DNA of 64,000 bases, taken from contig NC_040022.1 in the NCBI RefSeq assembly GCF_000972845.2, positions 19,894,713-19,958,712 of the forward strand, read 5' to 3'. The notes below the pieces were generated by a model, which was not told the DNA's origin, did not search any database, and saw nothing but the letters and a program-made list of their open reading frames with translations. The DNA is from Larimichthys crocea. Taxonomy: Eukaryota > Chordata > Actinopteri > Sciaenidae. Below, piece by piece: positions 14,833 through 27,677 of the stretch (positions are counted from its first letter, which is position 1; each line of letters opens with the position of its first letter). A program made the position numbers and the translations under genes.

Positions 14833-16516
14833 TAAAAAGTTGATGATATTTCCTGATTGTTTCATGGTTAAATACAGCACGTATAGACACACCCACAGCA
14901 ACCCACCTTAGTTCCCCTCACCCCCCCACCGTCGGACAACCCTGCTACGGGTTGCTGCAATCCCTGATCCTGTGTTAATGCAGACTAGTGATAACTTGGT
15001 ATATATTGTTTTTTATTCTTTCCTAAATCAAAAATACATGATTAAAAGTGTAAGGAACAGACTTACCAACACATCTATTGGCTCTAACAAAATTAATAAG
15101 CTTCAAATGTTGGTTCAGAATCTGCTATATACTACATAACTTTGTGGGGTTTTATGAGACATTAAAAAGAATGGTCTAGGATAGCACATGCATTACCATT
15201 TCTTAACTGTGTGAAAGTTCGCCTTCACTCTGTTGTAGTAGAATCCAGGACTATTTATTGGAACTGGGGAAGTTTACACTCCAGCACCTGAACTCATTAC
15301 CTGGGATATATTTATGTTTACTAAACACATTACACAACTAAACATCGTTCCGTTTTAAAATATGAATAATAAAGCATGAATCTCATAATCAACTTACTTC
15401 TGGCTTCACCAAGAAAACCATGCATGTATTATGTTAGAACAAAGTTTCTAAAGTCTAAACTTCCACTTCTCATATTTCTAATATGACAACAAAACAAACC
15501 TGACTCAAGTGGTGAGGATGCTGACCTTTTGCCTGGGACATACAAGCTTTTACACTACACACCACAGTTACCCATTCATTCAAGCATTCATACACATGTT
15601 CATACACTCATTATGAAAGAACTAAGGAACAAAGAACAACATAGTGATAAAACGATAAAAAAAAGCCAGACACAGACACTAAGATAAGATTAGCTTAATT
15701 AACTAGTTACAATTCATGGTTGTTAGTTAAAAACAAGTCTGTCTCGTGACACAGTTTGTCTGAAAAAATCTCAACTAAGAGAGTAAACTTTAAGAGTTTG
15801 AAAACAATGGTCTAAACATTTTTTGCAAAAACCCATCTGAAATTAACATTTGCAGAGTTGTCTCTGGAGGGTAAATGAGCTCACTGTAAGGAATCTGTCA
15901 ATCATTGGCATGGCTTGATTAGTCCGTCACTATGGAAAAGCATTTATTTGCTCTGTATCATATTATGGGTGCAGTGCAAACACTCTGACTGTCTGGTGAA
16001 ACTGAGTGCCATATTAATATGTATATTCATGCAAATGCTGCAGTGTGAGTGGCAGTCTACAGGAATGCAGTTTACAGCATGGTCAGTATAATGTGAACTG
16101 ATCAATGCAGGAGAAGAGCACTTAAACATACATTCATAGAATGTATCATAATTTATAGATGGCATGCATAACCACCACACCAGGCATGTAACATATGCTG
16201 AAAGTAGGTTTGGGTTTTTTCTGTCCAACTGTTCTGAGTGATTTATTTGTATGTGTGCAACTATGTGCACATACAGTATATTTACTTTCTTAGAATATCA
16301 GCCGTCATGTCTCCATGGCAATGAAACTGAGTGACAGCTGCCGACATGTGGCCATCAGGCAGAGATCCAAACTGAGCCTGAGAAACTTTGTGGACACTGA
16401 AGGTGTTTGTCAGTTTGAAAGTTTGTCTTTGCAAAGGTGCATGTGCATATGTCTGCCTGCCTGATTATGATTATACCTACATATGTTTAGAATTTTTTCA
16501 AATATTAATATTCATA

Positions 16517-17275
16517 CAGTGGTGACCAAAATTATTAGAACTGAAAATACTGACCTTTTTCTTCCCTCCAAAACATAATTTCATTTTATACAGTTCATGA
16601 AACATGCAGATGGTTACTCTGAGCAGAACAAATATCAGATTGTATCCACTTTTAACTTTAATATTTGGTATGTCCACCTTTTGCAGCAATTAAAGCAGCA
16701 CATATCTCTGGCATTGTGTCAGTATATTTCCTGAGAACTTCAACATATTGTTATCCCATGCCTTCTGCAACTCAAGCCAAAGGCTTTCCTTTGAACGTAC
16801 GATAGATCTATCCAGTTTATTTTCCAACTCGCCTTAAATTAGGGTTGAGGTTTGGACTTTAAGTGGACCAGTCCATCATTTTCAGTGTTTCAGCAGATTC
16901 CTTCTGTCATAGGTAGTTCAGACAATAGTTAGAATAATGTTTATGGTCATTGTCCTCTTGGGAAAAAAATCCAGGACCAATAAGATAACTCCCAGATACT
17001 ATTCTGTATCTCACCAGAATTCTGTGGTATACTGTACTTTTTTATCCATGATGGCATCAATTTCACCTGTTCCTGAGGCTAAAATGGCACCCCTCAAGGT
17101 TTAATTGTTGGTAAGATACACTCATTTTTATACCCCACTGAAGACACTGTTGCACCATTCGTCGTTGTGGCGTTGATGAATTTAGTGGCGTTGAATTTTC
17201 TTCTGCCTCTCCTTTTTTGGGTCTGGTGTAAATTGGTGGCATCATGGCCATCTAAAATGTACTTTACAGTGTTTG
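16517..17275 (-). mobile_element. Decayed Tc1-type DNA transposon, truncated
   Basis: The low-coordinate end begins CAGTGGTGACCAAAATTATT directly after a TA dinucleotide, as expected for a Tc1 inverted repeat at a TA target. The minus strand encodes scrambled Tc1 transposase: a C-terminal stretch DTMPEICAALIAAKGGHTKY (16687-16746), the SPNLNPN motif that corresponds to the family's SPDLNP (about 16850), and farther upstream a degraded version of the DNDPKHT block (about 16940-16970). Several in-frame stops and frameshifts interrupt it. No matching inverted repeat is found before the opsin exon at 17545, so the 5' part of the element is lost. The high-coordinate boundary is approximate. This copy is dead. 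Confidence 0.8.
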
Positions 17276-17544
17276 GACTGCATCCTCTTCTGTCTGTTTC
17301 AGGCTCTCTCCGACTTTCAATCTCTCCTTCACCCTGTCTGACTCGCACTCTATTCTGTCACTCCTGTATTTGACTTCCTAGGCTCCTCTCCAAACTGTTT
17401 TCTCGCATAAGGGAACATTTGGATGCCTCGTGGCAGCAAAAGTCAAAAACCTGTCTGAACGCATGGAGTTATCATAGCAGATTGCTTGTTCATTGAGGTC
17501 TGACTCATTTCCTCTTCTCCCTCTCTTTCTCTCACTGTCTCCAG

Positions 17545-17778
17545 GTCAGCGGGATCAATTCATCAATGAGCAGGAAACGTGAGCAGCGCGTGCTATTCAT
17601 GGTCGTGATTATGGTGATATGCTACCTGTTGTGCTGGCTGCCGTATGGCATTATGGCTCTGCTGGCCACTTTCGGGCCACCAGGCTTCGTCACGCCTGAG
17701 GCGAGCATCATCCCCTCAGTCTTCGCCAAGACGAGCACAGTCATCAACCCAGTCATCTATGTCTTCATGAATAAACAG
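17545..17778 (+). CDS. tmtops: TMT opsin, internal exon (TM6, TM7, retinal lysine)
   Basis: Encodes 78 residues of a rhodopsin-class GPCR. The intracellular loop [14 protein letters not shown] leads into TM6 with the CWLP signature (residues 30-33), then a short extracellular loop (GPPGFVTPE), then TM7. In TM7 the FAKTS lysine (residue 62, codon 17728-17730) is the Schiff-base site that binds retinal, and NPVIY (68-72) is the NPxxY activation motif. The exon is phase 0 on both sides: a pyrimidine-rich acceptor ending CTCCAG, and MNKQ followed by donor GTGAGA. The wording ([42 protein letters not shown]) is that of teleost multiple tissue opsins, distinct from OPN3 and visual opsins. Known family role: light-sensing Gi/Go-type receptor in brain and other tissues. 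The next exon is at 29043; upstream exons are outside the window. The exact paralogue cannot be decided. Confidence 0.95.
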
Positions 17779-19901
17779 GTGAGAATGGGAGGGAGGGAGG
17801 GAGGCTGAGGTCAGTGCCTTTTATCATCTGCTGTCACGAAGCAGAAGGCAGGGGTCACCTCGCATCATTTTTTTTTTTTACAATGGTTTGATATAATGGA
17901 AATGAGTCATTGTTTTGTACTCCTATCAGATTTTATTATGGTCCCATCTTGACACTGAATAATCTAAATGAGGTACTTGTGTGTGGATGATGACTAAGAA
18001 GGTTTTTCGCATTTGAATCTAGCTATCTGAGGGGAACATTATTTCTGGAAACATGTATGATGGATTTGTACTTTTGTAAAGCATCACAGTGCTATCAAAT
18101 GACATCAACAATTCAAGTGGAGTCACAGCCTGGGTTTCCTCTACCTCATCTTGTCCAGGTTCACATTTCAGTGCATCTCTCCTGTGTTTAACAAATCTAA
18201 TCTATTCTGTGACTGCCCACCTAAACGAAACTTTTCATGTGATGCTAACCAACGCCTGGTACTCACTTGCTACTTGTCTAGACAAAGCCACAAATGCTGC
18301 TATGGACTGAAGTGTTGGTAATTAAACTCAATTAACCTTGACCACTTTAGACAATATGATGATTGGCAGTTATTATCTTGAGCTAGGGGCCTTTATTTTG
18401 AGTTTGTTGCCGTGGGACTATTATTGTGTTTATTTATTTGTACCACCTTGTTATATTTAATTTTAAGTTGCCTGTGAGGAGCTTAATAACAGCTGACACT
18501 ATGAGCTTATGTTATATGCCGCTCTTAGCTCACTTAATTTCCCATTAGGTTTTTGTCACCATTATTATACAAGTACTCAAAATAAATACTTTTTTTAAGT
18601 GTTCATTTCCCTAATATGTGGTGCTTGAATGATATTAATATTTGTAAACACAGCATTAATTTCAAATTTCTGTCTAGAATATTAATAGAAAAGAATAGTT
18701 GTTGTTGACTCAGTCAATCGGAGCCTTTTTATTTAACAATATCAAGTTCAGCCAAGACAGAGATTAAAGTCCAGAACAATGCTTGAAAGGGATGCTCCTC
18801 CCCAAAATAAATTAGGTTAGTTCTGGGAAGGTATTTGGATTAGATTGGATTTAGATTTAAAGAGACACATTGCCTAACCAATAGGAACACTAATGTGACT
18901 GTGTCTTAAATAGATAGTCTTAGAGGACAGGTATTATTTAATTAGCTATTTTAAACAAAGCCGCTTATTTCCTGTAATGAAATGACATTCACATTCACTG
19001 CTTCAACTTTTAACACTGTGACAGTTCAGATAAAACCTTTGAGTCCTAAAAGTGATTCATATTTCATAACACATTTCTTAATAATTTTGATTGATCTATT
19101 ATCCCAACATTCTAGCTTTAACCACTCATTTAATGTATTTTTATGAGTTACTAACTGGGCAGAGCAGGAAACTACCCCTTACTACTGGTTCTCAATGTGT
19201 GGGCCGAGATAAAGCAGATGCAAATACTTTTTTGTGAAGTTATGAGTACTTTGCTCTTCAGACTTCTAAAATAATACAAATGTAACAATCCACTGCAGGA
19301 AAAAAAAATAACTCTTTGGTTTAATTGTTGCCAACTTGCAGGTAAGTACACTTTCCCACACTATAAATGATATCACAATCTATGTGACAATTCATTTGTG
19401 ATACAGTGTTCTGAACTCTACATATGTTAATACAAAACAATATTAGATAATAAATAATAATACAATAATAAAACTATATTATTAGTTTTACTGTGTGTGC
19501 ATAGTGCATATTCCTAAAATATGTCAAATTACCACAAACTGATCAGGATGGGAGCACTGGAGAGGTTAATACAGGCCAACAGCATTCTTCCCCCTCTTGC
19601 AGGTTAATACAGTACTCTTGTTTACACATTTCCTCATTTACTTTGCTTCTTGCCATTGTGTTGTGTTCAATCCTTGGGTGTATGATAACAGCAGGTGCAA
19701 AACTGTCCACAGATTCTACTTGAAATTCCCACGAGGAAGTTCACACAAACATTTTTCCTTGTCGACAGATTATGAACGCAGCATCAGCATTCTTAAGAGT
19801 TAAATATTACTTATTCAAACATTTTGTCTTATTTGAAATCTGCAGGATTTCCAATGTCCAAGAGCACATACTATATGCTTATAACTATGTTTGCTCAGAC
19901 A

Positions 19902-20268
19902 GGGTGGTCAGGTGTTGCAGTGGTTAGCACCGATTTCTCACTCTAACTGTGTGGAGGTTGCACGTTCCATGTGGGTTCTTTCCAGGTACTCCTGCTGCCT
20001 CCCACAGTAAAAAGATATGCACTAAATTGCCTGTAGACGTGAATGTGAGCATGAAATGTTGTTCGTCTCTCTGTGATGAACTAGCAACGTGTCCAGGGTG
20101 TACCTCGCCTCTCACCCAATGTCAGCTGGGATAGGCTCCCCCCAGACCCAGATAAGGATAAGTGGTATCAGGAGATGGATGGATGATTGGATGGATGGAT
20201 GGATGGATGGATGGATGGATAAATGGATGGATGGATGGATGGATAAATGGATGGATGGATGGATTAAC
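19902..20268 (+). mobile_element. ATGG-tailed retroposon (L2/SINE-like fish repeat)
   Basis: Begins GGGTGGTCAGGTGTTGCAGTGGTTAGCAC, where the last part resembles a tRNA box A. It then carries the familiar fish repeat text 'CCTCCCACAGT', 'GTCCAGGGTGTACC', 'CAGCTGGGATAGGCTCC' and 'GGATAAGTGGTA', ending in an ATGG tail. It is internally shortened relative to the form I remember, with no clear box B. TGTTTGCTC occurs on both sides (19888-19896 and 20269-20277) and may be a 9-bp target duplication. I recognise the repeat from memory as an L2-related 3' end/SINE abundant in teleosts; the exact family name is uncertain. Confidence 0.8.
20172..20265 (+). repeat. (ATGG)n tail array
   Basis: ATGG tetranucleotide array with ATTGG and AAATGG variants. 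It forms the 3' tail of the retroposon just upstream, so it most likely grew from the element's tail. Confidence 0.93.
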
Positions 20269-22823
20269 TGTTTGCTCTGTTTTTAGCTGATGTATTAAGT
20301 TTTTCAGCTGACACAGAAACTTTAAAGTCTAACTCCTCAGTAAAGGAGTCCAAAGGCATTAGATGTAATACATGAAATTCCTAAATGAGATTTTGAGAGC
20401 TTTAGAAATGTTATAAAATGATTAAATCCAAAGCTAAAGGTAACCACAGCTATCCTTTGTCCTTGGCTGAAAGATATTACTTTCACAGACTGAACTGCCT
20501 AGTGTTGAAAACTATTAGTATGGTGGTCTGGAAGTTAATTCAAGTTCTACTTTATACTGAGTTCCTCTCTCAAGTAAACTCTTTGTACAAAACAATCGGT
20601 GAGATTTAAGTTGTTTTGTTTCTTTGTGAAACACAGTTCATCATGGTGAGAAAAAAATAACAACAGATAACCAAGACTGTCCTCAGTTCCCTCTGGGGCC
20701 AACTGATAAAACTTTGTTCCTCAATATAATCTTTATCATCTCATTCTGTTCTATTAAGTGAAGCACAAAATGCTGTGTAAGGTTTTGGAAAATATTCCCT
20801 ACAGACTCGGTCAGAAGGATTTCATGGACTACACATTTACACACTACTGTGTATTAGAGAGCAAATCTTATCACAGCCTCTGAAGCCATTCAAGTGTGGT
20901 ACTGCTTTGTGGTTTAAACTTTCTTAACAGAGTTACTTGTCAAGAGTTATTTTATTGTGAAGTTGAAGTGAAGGTGAAGCCCACACATCATCTACCTCAT
21001 GACACCGTGAGAGAGAGCGAAAGAGGGACACCAAATGTCCTGTATGTCTTTTTCAGTCTTCAATTCCTCCCAGCCCGTTACTATGGAAACTGTGAGTTGA
21101 GGCGAGTTGAAGACTAAAAATGCTGTACAGATACAAGTAGCAGCTGGTGTTTGTTTGTCCTATCAACGATCGGCAGCGGTCAGAGGCCTGAACCGAAACC
21201 TGCATGGAACAACCCAGGAATTATCGGTAAGTTTACACTGAATTATCTTTCAGGTCTCAAGTGAATACATGGTGGTTTGTACTGTGTGTCTGCTGAGAGG
21301 AGGCTCAAACAGCCACTTGAGGCTGGCTACAGAACATTACAATCTTCATGAGCCCCCGTATTAAAATGTCCAACTTCTAATCAGGAATCAAAAAAGGTTT
21401 TGGTCTCTAGAGCCAATTTCCTCTTTGTACAGAGTCTGTTTTTTTTTTTTTAAACTCAACTATGGGATAGTTTATTATTTTCAGAAACCTGCTTAAAGAC
21501 TTTTTTTTGAGTTAGGCAAGAAATTGATAACACCGCTCACACCTGCCGTCTAGATATGGAGTTACACCCAGAAGCTGGTGAGTGTAGCTTACCATAGACT
21601 GGAAACAGAAGGAATCTGTTAGCCTGACTCTGTGCAATGGTAACAAAATCCATCATATTTATTTCTGACATACTCATTCAGGTTCATTCAACAGGTTGTA
21701 CATTTGAGCTGTGGGGGCACAACCAGGAACCACACTCATCAAAGGTCCCTACAAAGGAGCAAATCAGAATACTTTACATGTTATTAACTATGAATTTATT
21801 TTATACTGATTTACTCACTACTGTGTTATGTAGACAGATTTTTTTTTGCTCTATTGTGGTGTTTCTATAATGCATCCCTTTAGAAGGGCCCCCTGACCTG
21901 ATGAATAATAAATAAGTTTGATATAAAAATAATTAGTTACATAAAAATTATGCACAATACATCTGAAACAGGGCTGAGTAAGTGCCAACAATATTCTGGT
22001 GCACAGAGGGGCCAAGCTTTTTCCTCAGGCAAGTTTACAAATATGAAACATAGAATGACAGACACTACATTGCTACATTGATGGACATGAGCCTGCATTT
22101 AGTTTGCGGTTTAGAGTTAAACGAACAATTAGTTAATTTGGGAGCCTCTCTGTGTTTGAGAGAGTGACAGAATGGAGAAATACTTTGATGTGGTAGATTT
22201 GTTCTGCTTATTTTAAAGGATTTACCATTTATTGATAGTCAGTAGTAATGATCTGTGGTGTCATACTGACATACGTCATACTGAAATAATTACTTATGTT
22301 TGTTTCCTTTTGCCAGATTACTGCATCTTTCTATAAGGTAGACTGGTAGTAATGGCCAGTAATCTGAGCAATTAATATTCTGATCACTCTGTTGTGCACC
22401 TTCAGACAAATCTCTTATTATCTAGAGAGATTAAGGATGCACAGACTGACAGCCCTCCATCAGATATTTATCTAGATATAACTTACTGTTACCATGAAGA
22501 AGAAGTAACAAAAGAACAATTTTTTATTAGATGATATGACACTATATGATAAATTAAGAAAGTTATGTTGGATACGTCACAAGGTATAAAAACAACAGAA
22601 CAAATTCGGACATTACTGCATGCATATTTTAAAGTAAAATAACCTGCAAGAATGTATTGTTTTGAGCTCATCAGTTCCTAAACTGTACCAACTATGTGCT
22701 AAGCCCTGACAAAGACATATGAATATTACAGAATATTACATGAAATGATAAAACTGTGAACTAGTGTACTGCATATATTTGGGAATTTCTGCACTGTTTA
22801 TGAGCAATATCATGGATTGATTA

Positions 22824-23784
22824 CACTGGGCAACAATTAGAAAAAAAATCTGTTAAGTTAGATTTCTACTGATTAAAACTAAAACTGGCAGGCTGATTCC
22901 AAAATTGCAGTCAGTTTTTTTCTAGCACGTCAAGTTTTTTCTCCACAGCTTACCCTTCAGATAAGCAAAATTCCACAGATTAGCTGTAGTAAGACTTGCC
23001 AGCTTATTACGATTGGGCTCATCCACAGCGACGTGGCAACTTGTTTGTGCAGTCACAATTGAGACAGTGCGGTGAGAGCTGTGTGCAGCTCCCAATAGGT
23101 CAGTACTATCAATATCTGCAAACAGAAAGCAAGCATAGTAGGAATGAAGAGGATTTGTGCTGGCTTTTCTCTTAACCTTGTAACCATGGGCACACCGTTG
23201 TAATATCTATTTCGATTTATGCTTTTTTTTTGTGGTTATCAAAGCTTGTAACTATTCCATCTTAGTGTTTTATTTACATAGGTATATATTTCCTTTGTTC
23301 CAGATCATGTCTGCTCCTGCTACTTCTCGTCGTAAATGCCTAAACAACCCTGACTCCTTTTGCTATATTTGTGCTAGTTTCACCATTCCAAATCAGAGGG
23401 CAAACATTAGTGCATTTGTCAAACAAGCATATTTTGCACATTTTAAAGTAAAACTCGGTGATCAAGCCATGGGCCCCTCACAAAGGGTGTAAGCAGTGTG
23501 TTGAGAGTTTACAGATGTTGACCAAAGGAACACGTGAAAAGTTGGCATTTGGTATCCCCATGGTTTGGCAAGAGCAAAAAGATCATTACACAGACTGTTA
23601 CTTTTGTATAGTGAAAACAAGCACATATCTGTACAGTATTTTTCATATTTTTTAAGAAAACGGTGATTCTATAGTTAAAAAACTTGACGTGATAGAGAAA
23701 AACTGAGATCAGTTTTGGGTTCCGCACCCCAAAAATTGTTAAAAGCAGCTGTCAGACCTAACTCTGAAATTGTGTTCCCCAGTG
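22824..23784 (+). mobile_element. CACTA/EnSpm-like DNA element, internally deleted
   Basis: The left end reads CACTGGGCAACAATTAG; the right end, reverse-complemented, reads CACTGGGGAACACAATTT. The trinucleotide TTA flanks both sides (22821-22823, 23785-23787). A second, subterminal inverted match surrounds TCTAGCACGTCAAG on the left (about 22921-22934) and its complement on the right (about 23683-23696). CACTG-type termini with a 3-bp duplication are features of the CACTA/EnSpm superfamily; a 3-bp duplication alone is weak evidence. Inside is a broken Cys-rich frame (23307-23619) but no transposase, so the copy is non-autonomous. The boundaries follow from the repeat ends. Confidence 0.7.
23307..23619 (+). 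pseudogene. Broken Cys-rich (zinc-finger-like) transposon ORF
   Basis: A frame opening MSAPATSRRKCLNN, preceded by a possible splice acceptor (TTTGTTCCAG, 23294-23303), contains CYIC (residues 19-22) and NISAFVKQAYFAHFKVKLGD. It is then interrupted by a frameshift near 23460. The next frame continues WAPHKGCKQC, REKLAFGIPMVW and CYFCIVKT. The three C-x2-C pairs suggest a zinc-binding domain. I recall the same domain as a highly repeated, uncharacterised protein in fish and arthropods that goes on with CYFC...NKKNK and PSAIRPV. Here the similarity ends after CYFCIVKT and runs into unrelated residues and a stop, so the copy is both frameshifted and truncated. It lies inside the CACTA-like element. 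Function is unknown; I assign none. Confidence 0.65.
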
Positions 23785-26483
23785 TTATTCAGTGACTGGG
23801 AAAGCAGAACCACAAACAGAGTTACACAGTTGCACTTTTCACTTCATGATAACAACAGTGCAGTTGAGGCATAATTGACTGCAGCTCTAATCATCATTTG
23901 ACCTAAATGGAAAATGCATTGGTGACTTTTTTTTAGGATTTTAGGAGCCTTTAGGCTGACTTACCTCATAGCTGTGATGCCTTATATTATCACTATATAT
24001 CTTTTTAATTGGAATATTTAAATAGTACCATACTTTAATTTACCCCTTTGGCATTACACATAATACTGTGTATGCACTATTGTCTGAACCATTGCACTAC
24101 TTTCATGTCCTACTTGTAGAGACTATCAAACAAGACACAGATTTTTCAGTGAATTTAAAAGATGAGTGGACTCTAACTGAACCACTTGGCTGAACTATAA
24201 TTTTGTGGTCGTATAGTATAATTTTTTTTTTAACATGTAGCCAGTTCAGCATCATCTATTCAAACCTATTAAACAAACGATGACTCATCATAAAGATCTG
24301 AAATTGAAGCTCACTGCAGTTGGAGACTATATGGATGGTTATGTTAACAAGGCATAGCAGCAGCACCATAAAATAAAATGTTATGGGCTTATTGCTTCAT
24401 TTGTGCTTCCTAAGAGCTCACAACAGTGTTTAACATTCCCTCTAAAGTTTCTGTTTTATTACGTGAGAACACATTAAGCCCAAATTGGCTAGACATCAGG
24501 TAGAGAGCTGTTAAAACCAAGACCAAGACAAAGCCGTTATAAACTTGAAACATGCTGTTTCTGATGTAATCAGCAGAAATTTTAAAAAAGGAGTGCTCAA
24601 CAATGCTGTACTGCAAGTCCTTGGTAAAAACCACAGTAGAATTTCTTTTGGCTCTGCACCTGGACAGTGAAAGCTTACTACCCAAGTTTATATGTAGCTG
24701 CATGTAAGCATGGTAGGAAACAGTAACTATAAGCATTGGTGAAACATTACTGCAATGTCAACAACCAAAGTTTTGGTCTTTGTTTGGTTTCCAGGGAGTC
24801 GCTTGCTTACCCATATCAGAATCATCTCATTCCTCAGGCAACTTCAAACAGGAACTTAATAAGTTTGTTGCCTCAGACACGGTTCTTCAGCAAATAAATC
24901 TAGCCGTTAAGAAGTATTAAGTCAACGCCTCTGCCCATCACAGAAATTAGATGTTGCAGGAAATCTTGACTGTGAGATTTTAAAGTTGCAGCCAGTGACT
25001 GGGTGAGGAAATGATTGATACGCACAATATAAACTGCAGCCTTTTGCTGAATTGAGAACGTGCCAGGAAATCCCAAGAGGATATCATATGATTGTCATTC
25101 TGTTCACATATTCCTGCGTGGCACTCATTATTTTTTCAAGCTACAGCACTCAGATCTTTTCATTTTTATATTACATTCTGCGGTCTGCAGGAAACTTCAC
25201 AACACTGAGTTTATTGGATCAAGTGAAGTCACAGAATTGTTGGATGAAGTAGTGGGTTATCTGCTGATGCCAGTTAAAAACAAACTTAATGCTTCCTGCC
25301 ATTGACTCACTTCATTAAAAATCCCTTAAACCGTATTACGTGTAATGCATTGAAGTTATTGACTGTCTGCAGTGAAAGCACTGCAAAACTCAATTAAAAG
25401 AGTTAGGATCTATTCACTTTGCAACCAGTTCTGCAGTGTGGATATACACAATCCCAAAAAATGGGTAACCCATGCATATCTTTAGATTATGCTGGACTTT
25501 TATATAAAAAACTAAATTTTTGCAAAGTCAACTCCCTGTGTAGAGTCACGTAGAAAATGAAAAATACTTTATGTGGACAGACGTCTGAGCTTAAAAAAAT
25601 AGATAAAGCCCTTATTGCTTGAGATGATGCCTGACATTTGACCCTCTTGTTGTCATCCACCCGTACAGCAGATCACAAAAAGCATCACCCGAACCTGATG
25701 TGAGCAGTCCAAGATCACTCTGCCTGAGTCATCACCAATCCTCTCTCTTCAAAATACTCCCATCTTCCTGTCATGCTTTATCTATTTATCTGTCATTGCT
25801 TTCACCTTTCTGTTGACCTTATCCTTGATGCTTCTGTGTGTTAACGAACTCCACCCTCCACCATTTGTCTGTTGCACCCTTTGCCTCTCTTCCATTTTTT
25901 TTCCCTTTTACTTTCCAGTGTTGTTTGGACAGCTTAGGGGGGCAGAGAGCATCCATCAGCATCAAACAAAGGTGTTCATTTTCCTATTTCTTTATATCTC
26001 CTCACTAGCCTTCACTCACTAGATCTATAGGTTATGGACAGACTGACACAGGGGACGAATGTATAGTACAAAGATACACTGTGAGGAAATTATTTTTCTC
26101 TCTCTGTCTCTGCATCTCTTTATACTGGGTATAAAGCACTGACGTGCAGTTTAACATCGAGTCAAATGACTACAAAGATAAGATGAGTTCATGGTGTGGT
26201 AGAAGAAATCATGTTTGAGGTTTCAAAATGAATAGTACTTACGCTGCCATTCAAAAGACCAAAACCACCAACGTCTATCAATACTTTACAACTTTCCCAA
26301 GTGTGTCCATGGCTCTCAGTCTTGAGCCCATTGCCTTTTAACCGAAAGTGTAAATCTTTAAAACCAGGCTGTATACAATATATAGTGGAGGCCAACTAAT
26401 CTGCTCTGACAGGACATTTTACAAACTATAATTATTGCCAGTACATCCTGTTAATGAAATTAATTAGCTTTCCAACCTATTTG

Positions 26484-26545
26484 ATGTTGGGGTGGTGTTT
26501 AACTCAGTTGGTAAAAGGTCTTATTATGTCTTAAAAAATCCACTA
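26484..26545 (+). mobile_element. Truncated tRNA-SINE head
   Basis: GATGTTGGGGTGGTGTTTAACTCAGTTGGTAAA matches the 5' head of the complete SINE at 27678, including box A. It then breaks off before box B and passes into AAAAAATCC. This is a short, diverged fragment. Confidence 0.6.
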
Positions 26546-27662
26546 TAAGCAGACCTCTAGTATACAGTATATATTGGACTATTTTCAGCGTAGATTTGGT
26601 GCGCTAGCAATTATTTACAGCAGTATGACATGGTAATGTATGTGGGATCGACTACAGCATCTGTGCTCATTATCGTTAAATAGCACATCCGCCAGTGCAG
26701 CAGTGTGGTAATTTTTTTTTTTTTTATAGATATTGGACAATAAAAGAACTCTATGACATAAATGAATAAGATATGTCAGGCTTCGGTTTCACAGGTAGTA
26801 GTTGTTGTCAATCCATTTTGGTCTTTCTATGGGACTTGATGAAAATTAACAAATAATGAATATTACCATAATAATGGTACTGCTTTAACATCACGTTACT
26901 TTGTTACAAAGTTTGCTGGGCATCTTCCTGTTACTTTTATTGATTGTATTCAATTATTGTGTTTTGATTAATCTATGTACTCATCAACCCCATTTTGTCC
27001 TTTTCCCTCTTTTACCAACTGTGTCTACATACAGTATAATATAATATTGTTCATAATTGAAATGTTTCCAATGTGAGCATTGACTTTTGTAGGATCTCCA
27101 CTCTAACCACATGCTGTGAGAGAGTTTCATCATATTATGCACTCATGAGAAAATGTAGTAGACTATAAGTATACATGAAACTCAGAAAGTATACTAAGTA
27201 TACTACGTTTACTTAAGAGGAGCATCTACAGAGTTCACAACAGCCAAAGACAAAGACTGGTCTAAAAAAATGGTCTAAACTGTGGTCCAATGCCTGCCTG
27301 TGTTGTGTATATGTTTTAGATACGGTTGGAAATGCCTAGAATTTAAAATATAACTGAACACCCTGAATGCATTGTTATGCTGTCAGCCTGCGGCTGGGGT
27401 CCTCAATTATTCAGAATCTTCCTATCTGTCCATCAACAGATACCCAGACTTTGAGCTGGGCACCACAGGAGCTTTGTTATGTGTATAGGGCTGGTGTAAA
27501 ACAGGAAAATCTGCATGAAATCATAATCCTGAGACTTCCAGAACTATTTCTTGTATGGAAAAATGTATCTAGAGCTCTATTCACTATGTATTATATGCTA
27601 ACAGATGTACACATTGCATTGCCTTTCCTCTTTACCTTGGAGTCAGCTTGTCCTTTCTATTC

Positions 27663-27677
27663 AGAAAATATTTTGAT
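27663..27677 (+). repeat. SINE target-site duplication, left copy
   Basis: AGAAAATATTTTGAT, identical to 27883-27897 on the other side of the SINE. Confidence 0.9.

Larger units (their letters stand above)
1..17544 (+). other. Non-coding, probably the 3' part of a long opsin intron
   Basis: No open frame here resembles opsin TM1-TM5, and none of the longer frames shows a recognisable domain or conserved motif. Because the next feature is an internal opsin exon with a clean acceptor, this stretch is most simply the distal part of the preceding intron, which would then exceed 17 kb. It holds the microsatellites, palindrome, dispersed-repeat copy and Tc1 remnant listed separately. The rest (for example 900-4000, 5000-12000 and 15000-16500) looks like unique AT-rich sequence. 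A pyrimidine-rich stretch lies at about 8860-9010. Conserved non-coding elements could be hidden here but cannot be seen without alignment. Confidence 0.55.
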
